Source of the DNA: Thermodesulfobacteriota bacterium
GTDB lineage: Bacteria; Desulfobacterota_D; UBA1144; Nemesobacterales; CSP1-2
Direction of reading: 5' to 3'
Assembly (NCBI GenBank): GCA_035559815.1
Contig: DATMAT010000047.1
Coordinates: forward strand, 57,082-121,081
Length of the DNA: 64,000 bases
Part shown: positions 37,963 to 45,882 of the stretch, one piece after another
Layout of the letters: every line of letters starts with the position of its first letter
Position numbering within the stretch: position 1 is the first letter of the stretch
Notes under the pieces: generated by a model
Database searches by the model: none
The model's input: the letters and a program-made list of their open reading frames with translations, nothing else
Told to the model about the DNA's origin: nothing
Translations under genes and position numbers: made by a program

Positions 37963-38188
37963 TGTTTTCACCCCCTCTCAATCGTTATAAATAAATGAAA
38001 GAATTATTACTAATTAGAATCACTTTCTAATTAGTAAGGCATTGGCCCACTTTATTTAGCTTACTTACAAATATTATCCCATAAACAATGAAATGCAGTC
38101 AAGTTAAGACATCTTCCTGTCCGAGTAACTATGTGAATACTGCTCTTTGTGAGATTTAATTCAGTTTAGAATTTCTCGTAAATATGCC

Positions 38189-38231
38189 CTTAACATTATC
38201 TTAATAATTTCTTAACAATAGACATTTACCA
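38189..38231 (+). promoter_or_regulatory. Three-hexamer PhoB/PhoP-like box and -10 of the metal-related operon
   Basis: TTAACA (38189), TTAATA (38200) and TTAACA (38211) are spaced exactly 11 bases apart. Nine bases after the last one is TACCAT (38226-38231), a usable -10; there is no -35 consensus, as expected for an activated promoter. The layout fits OmpR-family Pho-type boxes. The first gene of the operon begins at 38288 behind AAGGAG. The 37972-38287 gap holds no other gene. Confidence 0.75.
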
Positions 38232-38287
38232 TAGAAAATCCTTCCAAGGGCCGCCGCCATATAGAAAATAAACAAGGAGATTGGGAC

Positions 38288-38857
38288 ATGGAAGACCTTT
38301 CACTAGACATATCCTCCATAGAAAGAGATATGGAAAGCTTGATTCTGGCTTCGAAAAGTTATGTGAACAAAAGAGCAGAAGAAGAAATTTTATACATGAG
38401 GAGCAACATATACAGCTTGAATCAAAAATTGGATAAAGCCATACAGCGCTCTAAAGAGAGCGGAGATTCAAGAAATCTGGCTGTCCTAAAATCGCTCAAA
38501 AAAATCACTGCCAAGCTACAAGCCACCGTCCAGCTTCTCGAAGAAATAAAGAGCTATAGACCCTGCTATCGGGAGCTCGACATTCCCAGCATGGTGGATA
38601 TATTGCTCGACAACATCAAATCTCTCATTTATTACAACGAAAAATCGACCGGCATGGATAGGCTGGAATCGGATTTGAGAACCATTGAATTACTGGAAGA
38701 GCAGCATAAAAGGGTACTCCTGACGTTTTTGATGCAGGATTGGGATAACTTAAAAGAGGTCCTGAGCCTGATGAAGGTCGGCGAGATATATAAAAACATC
38801 GCCGAGGAGCTCTTCCATGTATTTTTACTGATTGACACGCTGGAGGAGCGGGCATGA
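38288..38857 (+). CDS. Coiled-coil protein of unknown function, first gene of the metal-related operon
   Basis: The 189-residue protein is almost wholly helical (EEEILYMRSNIYSLNQKL, LKKITAKLQATVQLLEEI). It has no signal peptide or transmembrane segment. The pattern is PhoU/DUF47-like in feel but I see no family motif. RBS AAGGAG precedes ATG 38288 and a Pho-type box lies 57 bases upstream of it. The next gene overlaps its stop by four bases (ATGA), so it is part of the operon. A cytosolic adaptor is possible. Confidence 0.7.
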   Translation: MEDLSLDISSIERDMESLILASKSYVNKRAEEEILYMRSNIYSLNQKLDKAIQRSKESGDSRNLAVLKSLKKITAKLQATVQLLEEIKSYRPCYRELDIPSMVDILLDNIKSLIYYNEKSTGMDRLESDLRTIELLEEQHKRVLLTFLMQDWDNLKEVLSLMKVGEIYKNIAEELFHVFLLIDTLEERA

Positions 38858-39231
38858 TGTACCTGGTATCACACATAGAGGGGAGGACAAGGCTAAAATT
38901 CTCGGATTTACATGAGAAAAATTCTTTCATAAAAAATATGCGGAATATTTCCGGGTTGAAGGACCTGGAGTCTAACGGTAATAGCTTAACTGTTTTGGTT
39001 AAATACGCACCCGATTCTCCTTTTGGGTACATAATAGGAAATATGATATCTAAGGAGCCCGAACCTAAATTATCAAAGGATGATATTTCTTCTTATGTAG
39101 CTCCGCTTTTAACCAACCCTATAACAAAGGCTTTATGGCTCATGGGTGTACTCGGGACCAAGGTTGGGTTCTTACAATTCGGTATAAGTTCTATGATCGT
39201 GAATAAATATATAAAGGCAAAGTTTCGTTAA
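38854..39231 (+). CDS. HMA_2-like small membrane-associated protein
   Basis: The N-terminal 60 residues have the ferredoxin-like HMA_2 pattern (YLVSHIEGRTRLKF, then LESNGNSLTVLVKY) without the CxxC of classical metal-binding HMA domains. The C-terminal part is hydrophobic (ITKALWLMGVLGTKVGFLQF). The P-type ATPase of this operon starts with a similar domain (LLPGRLQVKS). Start is ATG 38854, overlapping the upstream stop by ATGA. HMA_2 small proteins occur beside P1B ATPases in ferrosome-type clusters. Confidence 0.7.
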   Translation: MMYLVSHIEGRTRLKFSDLHEKNSFIKNMRNISGLKDLESNGNSLTVLVKYAPDSPFGYIIGNMISKEPEPKLSKDDISSYVAPLLTNPITKALWLMGVLGTKVGFLQFGISSMIVNKYIKAKFR

Positions 39232-39251
39232 TAAAACAAGGAGGTGCTGGC

Positions 39252-39575
39252 ATGAAGATTTTGGGACTCGAGGCAATAAGCGAGGCGGTGGGGGAATGCA
39301 TAGCCTCAAGGTATTTCCTTGCCGGAATCGGAGCGGTAGCCGGGGTTATGTTGTTGAGCAAGCTTCTCAAGCAGAATAAGCCTATTTTGGTAGGGGTTAC
39401 CAAGGAGGTAATATCCTTCAAGGACTGGCTAGGTACTTCCATAGCCGAGGGCCAGGAGTTTTGGCAGGATGTCACCGCAGAGGCAAAACACCTGTACAAG
39501 CTCGACGTGGAAAAGAAGCTGGAGATTCTCCAAAGACAACAGGAAGTGCTTCAAAAAATCAAGGCTGCATTATAA
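39252..39575 (+). CDS. Small membrane protein, DUF5132/DUF6110-like
   Basis: The 107-residue protein has one Gly/Ala-rich transmembrane segment (FLAGIGAVAGVMLLSKLL), then an amphipathic helix with acidic residues (SIAEGQEFWQDVTAEAKHLY) and a C-terminal coiled coil. This resembles DUF5132/DUF6110 proteins, which pair with P-type ATPases. AAGGAGGTG lies 8 bases before ATG 39252. Similar proteins in ferrosome clusters (FezA-like) sit at the organelle membrane; the match is by eye. Confidence 0.68.
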   Translation: MKILGLEAISEAVGECIASRYFLAGIGAVAGVMLLSKLLKQNKPILVGVTKEVISFKDWLGTSIAEGQEFWQDVTAEAKHLYKLDVEKKLEILQRQQEVLQKIKAAL

Positions 39576-39590
39576 AAGGGGGAAATTGCC

Positions 39591-39803
39591 ATGAACATGT
39601 TAGGAAGAATATTTTGCTCTAATCCTTTTTCCTTTGTTTTGGGCTTTGGCGTAGGACTGGTCGGCTTTTATATCGTGCACAAGGTCGAGGAAGAGAGAAA
39701 ACTGGAAAGCATGCAGAAGGAGATAGAGGCGGCGGTGAAGGCTATAGAAAGCAGAAAACTGGCTCTGGTAGAGACCGAAGAAGAGAAAAAAGGTAAAAAA
39801 TAA
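39591..39803 (+). CDS. Small single-pass membrane protein with coiled coil
   Basis: The 70-residue product has a Gly-rich transmembrane segment (PFSFVLGFGVGLVGFYIVHK) and a charged coiled coil to the end (EEERKLESMQKEIEAAVKAI). GGGGGA lies before ATG 39591, and the stop lies 10 bases before the ATPase start. A short membrane scaffold protein is likely. No family is known. Confidence 0.72.
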   Translation: MNMLGRIFCSNPFSFVLGFGVGLVGFYIVHKVEEERKLESMQKEIEAAVKAIESRKLALVETEEEKKGKK

Positions 39804-39813
39804 GCAGGGCCAA

Positions 39814-41937
39814 ATGCCAATTCCTTACAGCATAAAGAGCTTATTACCAGGAAGGCTTCAGGTCAAAAGCCTTTTTTTAAAATACGTAGATGTCTCCGAG
39901 GACACGGTAAGAGCCTTTTTCCTCCGGAGAGAGGGCGTGGAGAGGGTTAAGGTCAACAAGAAAACGGGCAGTCTGACCCTGGAGTTTGACAGTAAAAAGT
40001 TTAGCCTCGAAGAGTTCTTCGAGGAGCTTAACAATGCATCACCCGATCTCATCATGCAGGTATTGTCCCTGGTGGAGAACGGGAACGGAAAAAGGGTGAA
40101 GGAAGAAGGAAGCACCAAAGGCTGGTTCGTCTCCAGCACACTGGGTCTCCTGCCTTTTCTTTTACGCATTCCGCTTCCGTCTTTTTTTCTTACCGGCTTG
40201 ACGTTGCTGTTGGCCATGCCGGTTTTCAAGAAGGCGATTAATTCGATCAAGAATAAGAAAATAGACGTTCACCTCCTCGATTCCTCCGCACTGGCCCTGG
40301 CTACTTTGAGGGGCAGCTCGTTACCCTCGATGCTGATGGTATGGCTTCTATCCCTGGGCGACCTGATAGAAGAAAAGACCCAGGGGGCGGCACGTAAAGA
40401 GATCGAGAAGCTGTTAAGCTACGAGGATGAAAAGGCCTGGCTGGTTAGGGAAGATGGCAATGCAGTGGAAGTGCCCATAGATGAGATAAAGAGGGGCGAT
40501 AGGGTGGTGGCCTACACCGGGGAAAAAATCTCTATAGACGGGGAAGTGTATGATGGAGAGGCGCTGGTAAACCAGGCATCCTTGACCGGAGAGTCTAACC
40601 CGGCACTAAAGACAAAGGGGGATAGGGTATACGCCGGGACTTTCATAGAGGACGGGAAGCTATACATCATCGCCGATAAATTGGGCGACGAAACGGCTAT
40701 CGCCAGGATCGTGAGCATAATACAGGAAAGCATCAACGAACCTATAGAGACTCAAAAAACCGCGGAGGAGCTGGCCAATAAGTTCGTAATCCCCACACTC
40801 ATAACCTCGGGGGGCCTTTATGCATTAACCAGGAACCTGAATAGAACCGTATCTACCCTGACCTTCGATTACCACACCGGAATCCATGTATCGACCCCGG
40901 CGGCGATAATGTCCCACATGGCCCTGGCCGCAAAAAGAGGAATACTATTTAAAAGCGGAAGACACCTGGAAATCCTCCATAACGTCGACACCATCGTGTT
41001 CGACAAAACCGGCACGCTCACCGTCGGGCTGCCGGAGATAACCGAAATAATACCCTACTCTGTTTCCGAAGAAGAGGCTTTGAGGTATGCAGCATCCCTC
41101 GAGCAAAGACTCACCCACCCTGTTGCTAAATCTATAGTTCAGAGGGCTATTGAGCGCGGTCTTGAGCTTCTTCCCAGGAGGGAATCCAAGTATCACCGGG
41201 GGCTTGGCGTTGAGGCCCATCTTAATGGAAATAACTTCCTCATCGGCAGCACCAAGTTCATGGAAAAAGAGAAAATGAAGATTCAGAGAGAAATTGCCTC
41301 GGACGTCAACAAGCTTCACGAAAGGGGTGAGTCCGTGCTCTACCTGGTAGAGGATGGAAGGATTATTGCCCTGATTGGATTTGCCGATCCGCTCCGCCCC
41401 GAATCTAAAAAGGTGGTCGAAACACTCCATAAGCTGGGAAGGGAGGTTATTTTGTGCACCGGAGATAACGAAGGCGCCGCTGAAATAGTGGCCAGGAAAT
41501 TGGGGATCCAAAAATATCATGCCCGGGCCTTTCCAGACGAAAAAGCCAAGATAATTAAGACTCTCAAGAAGGAAGGAAGAACCGTGGGATTCCTGGGAGA
41601 CGGGGTTAACGATTCTCCTGCCTTATCGGTATCGGATATTGGAATCTCCATAAACAGCGGGGCAGATATAGCCATAGAGGTGGCGGATGTGGTCATAAAC
41701 AACGATTTGCGCTACCTGATAGAGGCTATAAAGATATCGGACATCGCCCTTCGGAATATAAAACAGAACTACGGAATTAATAAGGTGGCAAACACTATCG
41801 GTATGATCGGAGCGGTCGGGGGCGTATTTTCCCCGGTTGTGTCGACGGTAATCAATAACGGGGTAACCGTTTTGATGGGGGTGAACGCGATAAAACCGCT
41901 TTGGAATAACACCGGGGAGCATATAAAAGAAATATAG
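39814..41937 (+). CDS. P1B-type metal ATPase with non-canonical metal motif, HMA_2-like N-terminus
   Basis: This 707-residue pump moves a metal across a membrane using ATP. Residues 1-75 form an HMA_2-like domain with PGRLQVKS and no Cys. The actuator motif LTGES is at 257-261, the phosphorylated Asp 397 in DKTGT, and the hinge in GDGVNDSPAL. The THP motif of the nucleotide domain (RLTHPVAKSI) is present. The transmembrane metal motif, CPC in most P1B pumps, reads DYHTGIHVSTP (352-362): no Cys at all. The six to eight helices are otherwise conserved. This matches unusual P1B groups such as those of ferrosome clusters rather than copper or zinc pumps. It is in the middle of the operon. Confidence 0.9.
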   Translation: MPIPYSIKSLLPGRLQVKSLFLKYVDVSEDTVRAFFLRREGVERVKVNKKTGSLTLEFDSKKFSLEEFFEELNNASPDLIMQVLSLVENGNGKRVKEEGSTKGWFVSSTLGLLPFLLRIPLPSFFLTGLTLLLAMPVFKKAINSIKNKKIDVHLLDSSALALATLRGSSLPSMLMVWLLSLGDLIEEKTQGAARKEIEKLLSYEDEKAWLVREDGNAVEVPIDEIKRGDRVVAYTGEKISIDGEVYDGEALVNQASLTGESNPALKTKGDRVYAGTFIEDGKLYIIADKLGDETAIARIVSIIQESINEPIETQKTAEELANKFVIPTLITSGGLYALTRNLNRTVSTLTFDYHTGIHVSTPAAIMSHMALAAKRGILFKSGRHLEILHNVDTIVFDKTGTLTVGLPEITEIIPYSVSEEEALRYAASLEQRLTHPVAKSIVQRAIERGLELLPRRESKYHRGLGVEAHLNGNNFLIGSTKFMEKEKMKIQREIASDVNKLHERGESVLYLVEDGRIIALIGFADPLRPESKKVVETLHKLGREVILCTGDNEGAAEIVARKLGIQKYHARAFPDEKAKIIKTLKKEGRTVGFLGDGVNDSPALSVSDIGISINSGADIAIEVADVVINNDLRYLIEAIKISDIALRNIKQNYGINKVANTIGMIGAVGGVFSPVVSTVINNGVTVLMGVNAIKPLWNNTGEHIKEI

Positions 41938-41966
41938 TAGACCAAAGAATCGGGGAGGTAATTATA

Positions 41967-42272
41967 ATGCCTAGAAAATCTAAGAAGGATTCGGCTGGAG
42001 AAAATAAAGTACAGGAGCATCTTGATGAAATAAAGAAAGACCTCGAGGAGCTCCGAGCGAAATTGGGGATGGCTCGGAAAGGAGATTTTTCCAAGCTACC
42101 CATGGAGGCGGCAAAGAGAATAAGCGATACCTCTTCGGAGATCATAAAGGCCGCTTCAGATGTCGTAGAAAAGGCTCTAAAGGTGGCCCAATACACCGCG
42201 CTCGGGGCAGTCGAGGGTGCAAAAAAAGCATTAACAGAGGAAACTAAGCAGAAGAAAAAGTCTACCAAGTAA
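41967..42272 (+). CDS. Small helical protein, phasin-like
   Basis: The 101-residue protein is very rich in Lys, Glu and Ala. It has a coiled coil (QEHLDEIKKDLEELRAKL) then an amphipathic helix (VVEKALKVAQYTALGAVEGA). It has no transmembrane helix. Phasin-type proteins coat granules or membranes, so a structural role near a storage body is possible, but there is no family motif. GGGGAGG lies 8 bases before ATG 41967. Part of the operon. Confidence 0.7.
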   Translation: MPRKSKKDSAGENKVQEHLDEIKKDLEELRAKLGMARKGDFSKLPMEAAKRISDTSSEIIKAASDVVEKALKVAQYTALGAVEGAKKALTEETKQKKKSTK

Positions 42273-42321
42273 CATTCCGTATAAACTTGTGAATAATTAA
42301 AGCTTATACATAACATAAGAG

Positions 42322-43149
42322 TTGAGCAGTTCAGGCCTTGTTTTTATAATCACCCTTTTCTATTTCTTTATAGAGCTGATAGGCGGGCTTTACTACAACA
42401 GCCTGGCCCTGGTTACCGATGCCGCCTTTATGGCCATCAACCTGGTAGGCCAGTTGATCGCCATATACGCTAAAAGACTAAGCCAGAGGCCTCCAGATAA
42501 GAACAAAACGTTCGGTTATGAGCGGGCTAAGGTTATTTCCGGCCTATTCAACGGAATCCTGGTCGGGTTCATGTTGTTTTATGTCCTGACCGATGCGTAT
42601 CGTAGAATCACCCATCCAGAGGTTTTAGATTTCGATAAGGTTCTTATTATTGCATTAGTTGGACTCTTGGTAAACGGGTACGGGGTATTCAAGCTCTACG
42701 AACATTCGAAGGATATCAGCGTAAGGGGAGCTTTCTTATTCATCCTGAACGATGCACTGGGCTCGGTCGGAGTAATCGCATCTTGTCTCGTAATCAAGTT
42801 CACCGGTTTATACGTGGCAGATGCCGTAGCCAGCATTGTAATAGGGCTTCTGGTAGCATACCCTACCTATTATTTGCTGAAGGACAGCATTCATATATTG
42901 ATGGAGGGCATTCCCACCGGCGTGGATGTGGAAAAGGTGGAGAGGTTTATATATGAAAACTTTGACCATGCCAAAAAGGTAAAGGAGTTACACCTTTGGG
43001 CGCTCGTCCCGGAGAAAACCATAATGGCGGTCAAGATAAGGACAGACGGGAGGTTTTATGACCGGGAGAAAATAAGGTCGTTCAAGACAGTTTTAAAGGA
43101 GAAATTCGGCATCTATGATGTATATGTCGAGGTTTATGAGGAGGATTAA
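42322..43149 (+). CDS. Cation diffusion facilitator-family protein with altered metal site
   Basis: This 275-residue protein has the CDF fold: six transmembrane helices, the NSLALVTDAAF motif in helix 2, DALGSVGVIAS in helix 5 and a C-terminal cytoplasmic domain (LHLWALVPEKTIMAVKI). In canonical zinc or iron CDFs the transport site uses a HxxxD in helix 2 and a HxxxD in helix 5. Here the first is F36xxxN40 and the second F140xxxD144, so three of four ligands are gone. It may be a non-transporting partner or may carry a different ion. The start is TTG 42322, the first possible in frame after a TAA; no ribosome site is clear. Confidence 0.88.
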   Translation: MSSSGLVFIITLFYFFIELIGGLYYNSLALVTDAAFMAINLVGQLIAIYAKRLSQRPPDKNKTFGYERAKVISGLFNGILVGFMLFYVLTDAYRRITHPEVLDFDKVLIIALVGLLVNGYGVFKLYEHSKDISVRGAFLFILNDALGSVGVIASCLVIKFTGLYVADAVASIVIGLLVAYPTYYLLKDSIHILMEGIPTGVDVEKVERFIYENFDHAKKVKELHLWALVPEKTIMAVKIRTDGRFYDREKIRSFKTVLKEKFGIYDVYVEVYEED

Positions 43150-43410
43150 ATGATATTTGTCAGGACTAGAAGCGGAAGATACCTATCTTTGAGTCATATA
43201 ATCGGATTTGCCATAGAGGAGCAGAACACGGAGATGGAGGGGCAAAGGATGAGGGTTTTTAACATAATTGCCTATTTACCCCAGCCGCTTTATCCGGCCA
43301 TATTATCGATTTGCTATGAAGAGGAGAGCGCGGAAAAAGAACTGGAAATGTTCATGGAAAGGCTTGTAAAACTGGAAAGAGGGATAATCGGGCTAGAAAC
43401 TCAAGTATGA
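43150..43410 (+). CDS. Small protein of unknown function after the CDF gene
   Basis: The 86-residue product (MIFVRTRSGRYLSLSHIIGF, then YEEESAEKELEMFMERLVKL) begins at the base after the CDF stop, so it is coupled with it. It has no transmembrane or metal motif. The gene probably ends the operon. Confidence 0.65.
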   Translation: MIFVRTRSGRYLSLSHIIGFAIEEQNTEMEGQRMRVFNIIAYLPQPLYPAILSICYEEESAEKELEMFMERLVKLERGIIGLETQV

Positions 43411-43493
43411 TTTTATCTAGCTTCCCTAAAGTTAGGGGCGACCGAGATGGTCACCCTTAATTTTAGTAATTTCTCAAGGTGCTAAAGCTAAGT

Positions 43494-43748
43494 TCAAAGT
43501 ATGTTTACAAAAATTTTTCTCAAGCCGTTCTCTATGACCCCGGCTATGACAAACGATTTTATCAGGATTTGTTGATCCTTCTTCGAAAAGTGCACGTCGT
43601 GTTCCCTTTTTCTTCTTCTCTCCCTCTCTTCAAGGAATTTGGAATATCTCTTCTTTGAGTCAACAATCCTTTCTTCTAAATCGGTGATACTTTTCATACC
43701 GTTTCCATTCATCCATTTTTCTCCTAATTGTGGTTTGTTATTGCTCAT
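43494..43748 (-). CDS. Small charged protein under a Pho-type box
   Basis: The 84-residue product is rich in Arg, Lys and Glu (YSKFLEERERRRKREHDVHF). No family is recognised. The main support is the promoter: a three-hexamer box and a good -10 lie immediately ahead (43756-43798), and the transcript would begin within a base or two of ATG 43748, a leaderless start. It converges with the metal operon. Confidence 0.58.
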   Translation of the reverse strand: MSNNKPQLGEKWMNGNGMKSITDLEERIVDSKKRYSKFLEERERRRKREHDVHFSKKDQQILIKSFVIAGVIENGLRKIFVNIL

Positions 43749-43755
43749 AATTAAT

Positions 43756-43798
43756 ATTGTATATTAGAGATGTTAAGAAGGTGTTAAGAAATTATTAA
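43756..43798 (-). promoter_or_regulatory. Three-hexamer Pho-like box and -10, minus strand
   Basis: Reading on the minus strand, TTAATA (43798-43793), TTAACA (43787-43782) and TTAACA (43776-43771) are spaced 11 bases apart. Nine bases later is TACAAT (43761-43756), a five-of-six -10. The geometry is the same as at 38189-38231. Confidence 0.75.
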
Positions 43799-43891
43799 AA
43801 CTGAAAGAATTGCCGAGAGTTTCAGCTAAATATGAAGCTGAAGTATTATTTTTTGTTAACCTTTTTGTATCTCTCAAAAATTAGCTAAACC

Positions 43892-43934
43892 CTAACATCA
43901 CTTTCACCACAAATTAACATTCTGGCTTTACTAT
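43892..43934 (+). promoter_or_regulatory. Three-hexamer Pho-like box and -10 for the 43996 gene
   Basis: CTAACA (43892), TTCACC (43903) and TTAACA (43914) are spaced 11 bases apart; the middle one is weaker. Nine bases after the last lies TACTAT (43929-43934). The gene starts at ATG 43996, giving a leader of about 55 bases with GGGAGG. Confidence 0.65.
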
Positions 43935-43995
43935 TCTTATAGTTCAGATAAAAAACCAGCTACGCGATTTAGTGGTTGGAAAGTGGGAGGTAATT

Positions 43996-44541
43996 ATGAT
44001 AGATAAAGCCGTTCAACTGGCCGGGAGGGAGTGGGAAAATCTAAGGTTTTACTTGGAGATGTGCGGGGACATAGGGGATTTTGACTTCGATGACCTGAGA
44101 GATTGCAAATGGTTTAACGAGCGGAATTACCATGAAGGGTTTATCTCTGACATTATTAACATGCAGAAGAATCTTCCACAGTGTGAGTATGCAACGCCCG
44201 AAGCCATGGATGTTCTAACCGTGCTGGCCTCGAAGGCTGGGGAGAGGCTCGGCCTCGAAGAAGACCTGGCCTTAGCCTTCGGTATGGGCTATGGGCTTGT
44301 CCGGACTGGTTTACTCTCTGGCTACACGGCGGAGCCCAGACCAGTCATCTTCTATAGGATGTTCTATCCCTTTGGGGTGAATCCGGATTGGGATATCAAC
44401 CCTAATTTAGTCAAGAAAAAACTGAAAATGGTGTACGAAAGATTCCGGGGTTGGCAGGATAATCCCGAGACCTACGGGAGTGACCTTAACCATTTCCACA
44501 ATGTGGAAGAGGCCTGGAAAGAATGGGAGGCGTTAGTTTGA
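43996..44541 (+). CDS. Hypothetical soluble protein under a Pho-type box
   Basis: From ATG 43996 (GGGAGG 5 bases upstream; a GTG at 43972 is an alternative) the 181-residue protein is acidic and cytosolic (MCGDIGDFDFDDLRDCKWF, ATPEAMDVLTVLASKAGERL). No domain is recognised. It follows a Pho-like promoter and lies just beyond the metal-related operon, on the same side, so it may belong to the same response. Confidence 0.7.
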   Translation: MIDKAVQLAGREWENLRFYLEMCGDIGDFDFDDLRDCKWFNERNYHEGFISDIINMQKNLPQCEYATPEAMDVLTVLASKAGERLGLEEDLALAFGMGYGLVRTGLLSGYTAEPRPVIFYRMFYPFGVNPDWDINPNLVKKKLKMVYERFRGWQDNPETYGSDLNHFHNVEEAWKEWEALV

Positions 44542-44650
44542 TAGCTTTATCTAGCGGATTATAACGCCACCTCATCGTGAATGATGCCACCGGTATCGGG
44601 GCAATCCCGGGATGTTCCATGCAATCAAATTACCCAGCCGGTGTTGGCTT

Positions 44651-45265
44651 TCACCGGGCAATGCGTCTCAATTGCCTTCCGTTCATCACCATAAGCTGGT
44701 ATCGACTACGAAAACCTAATTTCTTGAATATGCTGGTGATGTGGGCTTTTACCGTTTTTTCTCTTATCGAGAGTCTATAAGATATTTCTCTATTGGTTAA
44801 ACCTTCCTCGATCAACTCTGCCACTCTCCTTTCCATCCTGGTGATATTGTGTTTTTCTCCGTTGTGGTCGATAGCTGTCTTGGTTAGCGCAATTTTGTCG
44901 GTGCTATTTATTATCCTTATTAGCTCCGAGGAATCCGTTTCCTTGTTTATGCATATCACATTAGAGAGGCTAGATGCCGGCGAATGTTCATCGCCAAATA
45001 GAATAACCTTGGTCTCGAGACCTTTTTTGCTCATAAAATCTAGTAGCTTATTAATGTCCAAATTAGGCGTCCTGTTGTCGAGAAAAAGAAACTCAGGCCT
45101 CATTGTGTCTAGACTTCTTTTAACTTCCCGGGAGTTGAAAACCTCGGCTGCCACTTCCAGACTGGTTCCGCTCTCGATGATTTTGCGCATTCCTTGTGTT
45201 AATAGCCTTGAACCTGAGGCCAGCACCATTCGTGGAATTTTGCCGGAACTCATGACATAGCCCAC
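44651..45265 (-). CDS. NarL/LuxR-family response regulator
   Basis: This 204-residue protein has an N-terminal receiver domain (phospho-acceptor region EFLFLDNRTPNLD; the first acidic pair that binds magnesium is weak, AS-G at the usual DD) and a C-terminal LuxR-type helix-turn-helix (EEGLTNREISYRLSIREKTV, then KAHITSIFKKLGF). The weak acidic pocket suggests a phosphorylation-independent regulator. No kinase is adjacent. It is not the regulator expected for the 11-base tandem boxes nearby, which are OmpR-family type. Confidence 0.85.
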   Translation of the reverse strand: MGYVMSSGKIPRMVLASGSRLLTQGMRKIIESGTSLEVAAEVFNSREVKRSLDTMRPEFLFLDNRTPNLDINKLLDFMSKKGLETKVILFGDEHSPASSLSNVICINKETDSSELIRIINSTDKIALTKTAIDHNGEKHNITRMERRVAELIEEGLTNREISYRLSIREKTVKAHITSIFKKLGFRSRYQLMVMNGRQLRRIAR

Positions 45266-45641
45266 TTTCTTTGTACCAGTCTATATTGATTGAACAACTA
45301 TACAGGATCCCTGCCCAATGTTAATTTCGGATAAACGGGAGAAGAATTTCCTGTTAAAAAACACACCGGGCTTTATCCACGAGAATAATGCCGCACACAA
45401 ACTGGAATGCCCTATTCCCTTTGATTTTTGGGAGATAGATAGCAATGCTAGTGCCATAGTAGTTAATTAAAAGAAAAGCCCTTATTTTATCAAGGCAGGA
45501 CTGGCAGAGCAGAGGAATGATTACGGATCGGAAGGTATATTCTTGTCAAAAAACAAACAATTTTGTAAAAAGACATACAAACTTGTAGTCTTATTTGGTG
45601 AAAACTTACTTGCCCTCGAGTTTATCAAGGATATTTTGTCT

Positions 45642-45694
45642 TAACCCGGCCTGAATCAAGATTTAATCGGATATTAATGCTTCTCCCTTATAAT
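45642..45694 (+). promoter_or_regulatory. Pho-like box and perfect -10 of small-RNA unit 1
   Basis: TTAATC (45663) and TTAATG (45674) are 11 bases apart; two weaker hexamers (TTAACC near 45642 and TGAATC near 45653) lie upstream in about the same phase. Exactly nine bases after the last hexamer is TATAAT (45689-45694). The expected start is about 45701. Confidence 0.75.
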
Positions 45695-45700
45695 TATTTT

Positions 45701-45783
45701 GTTATTTTCCATTCTACCTATTTCTCTCCTTTAGTGGGCGCATGGTGAGTGATAGCCGGACATGGCTATCACTCCCATTTTTT
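45701..45783 (+). ncRNA. Candidate small RNA 1
   Basis: Transcription from the TATAAT at 45689 would yield about 80 bases ending at the T-run after the hairpin at 45747-45774. No start codon with a ribosome site falls inside. The unpaired 5' half is pyrimidine-rich (TTTCTCTCCTTTAG, 45721-45734), complementary to Shine-Dalgarno sequences, as in C-rich regulatory RNAs. The promoter carries the same Pho-like box as the neighbouring genes. Confidence 0.6.
45747..45783 (+). terminator. Rho-independent terminator of small-RNA unit 1
   Basis: GAGTGATAGCC (45747-45757) pairs perfectly with GGCTATCACTC (45764-45774) around GGACAT; six T follow (45778-45783). Confidence 0.9.
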
Positions 45784-45822
45784 GAGTCTAGCTGTGGGGA
45801 GTAAACGTAAGGTCAATTTGCC

Positions 45823-45876
45823 TTAACGCTATTTTTACTCTCCTTTAATAAGGCATTAATAATTGGTTGATATGAT
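45823..45876 (+). promoter_or_regulatory. Four-hexamer Pho-like box and -10 of small-RNA unit 2
   Basis: TTAACG (45823), TTTACT (45834), TTAATA (45845) and TTAATA (45856) stand at exact 11-base steps. Nine bases after the last is TATGAT (45871-45876), a five-of-six -10. It is the same geometry as unit 1. Confidence 0.78.
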
Positions 45877-45882
45877 GGTCTA

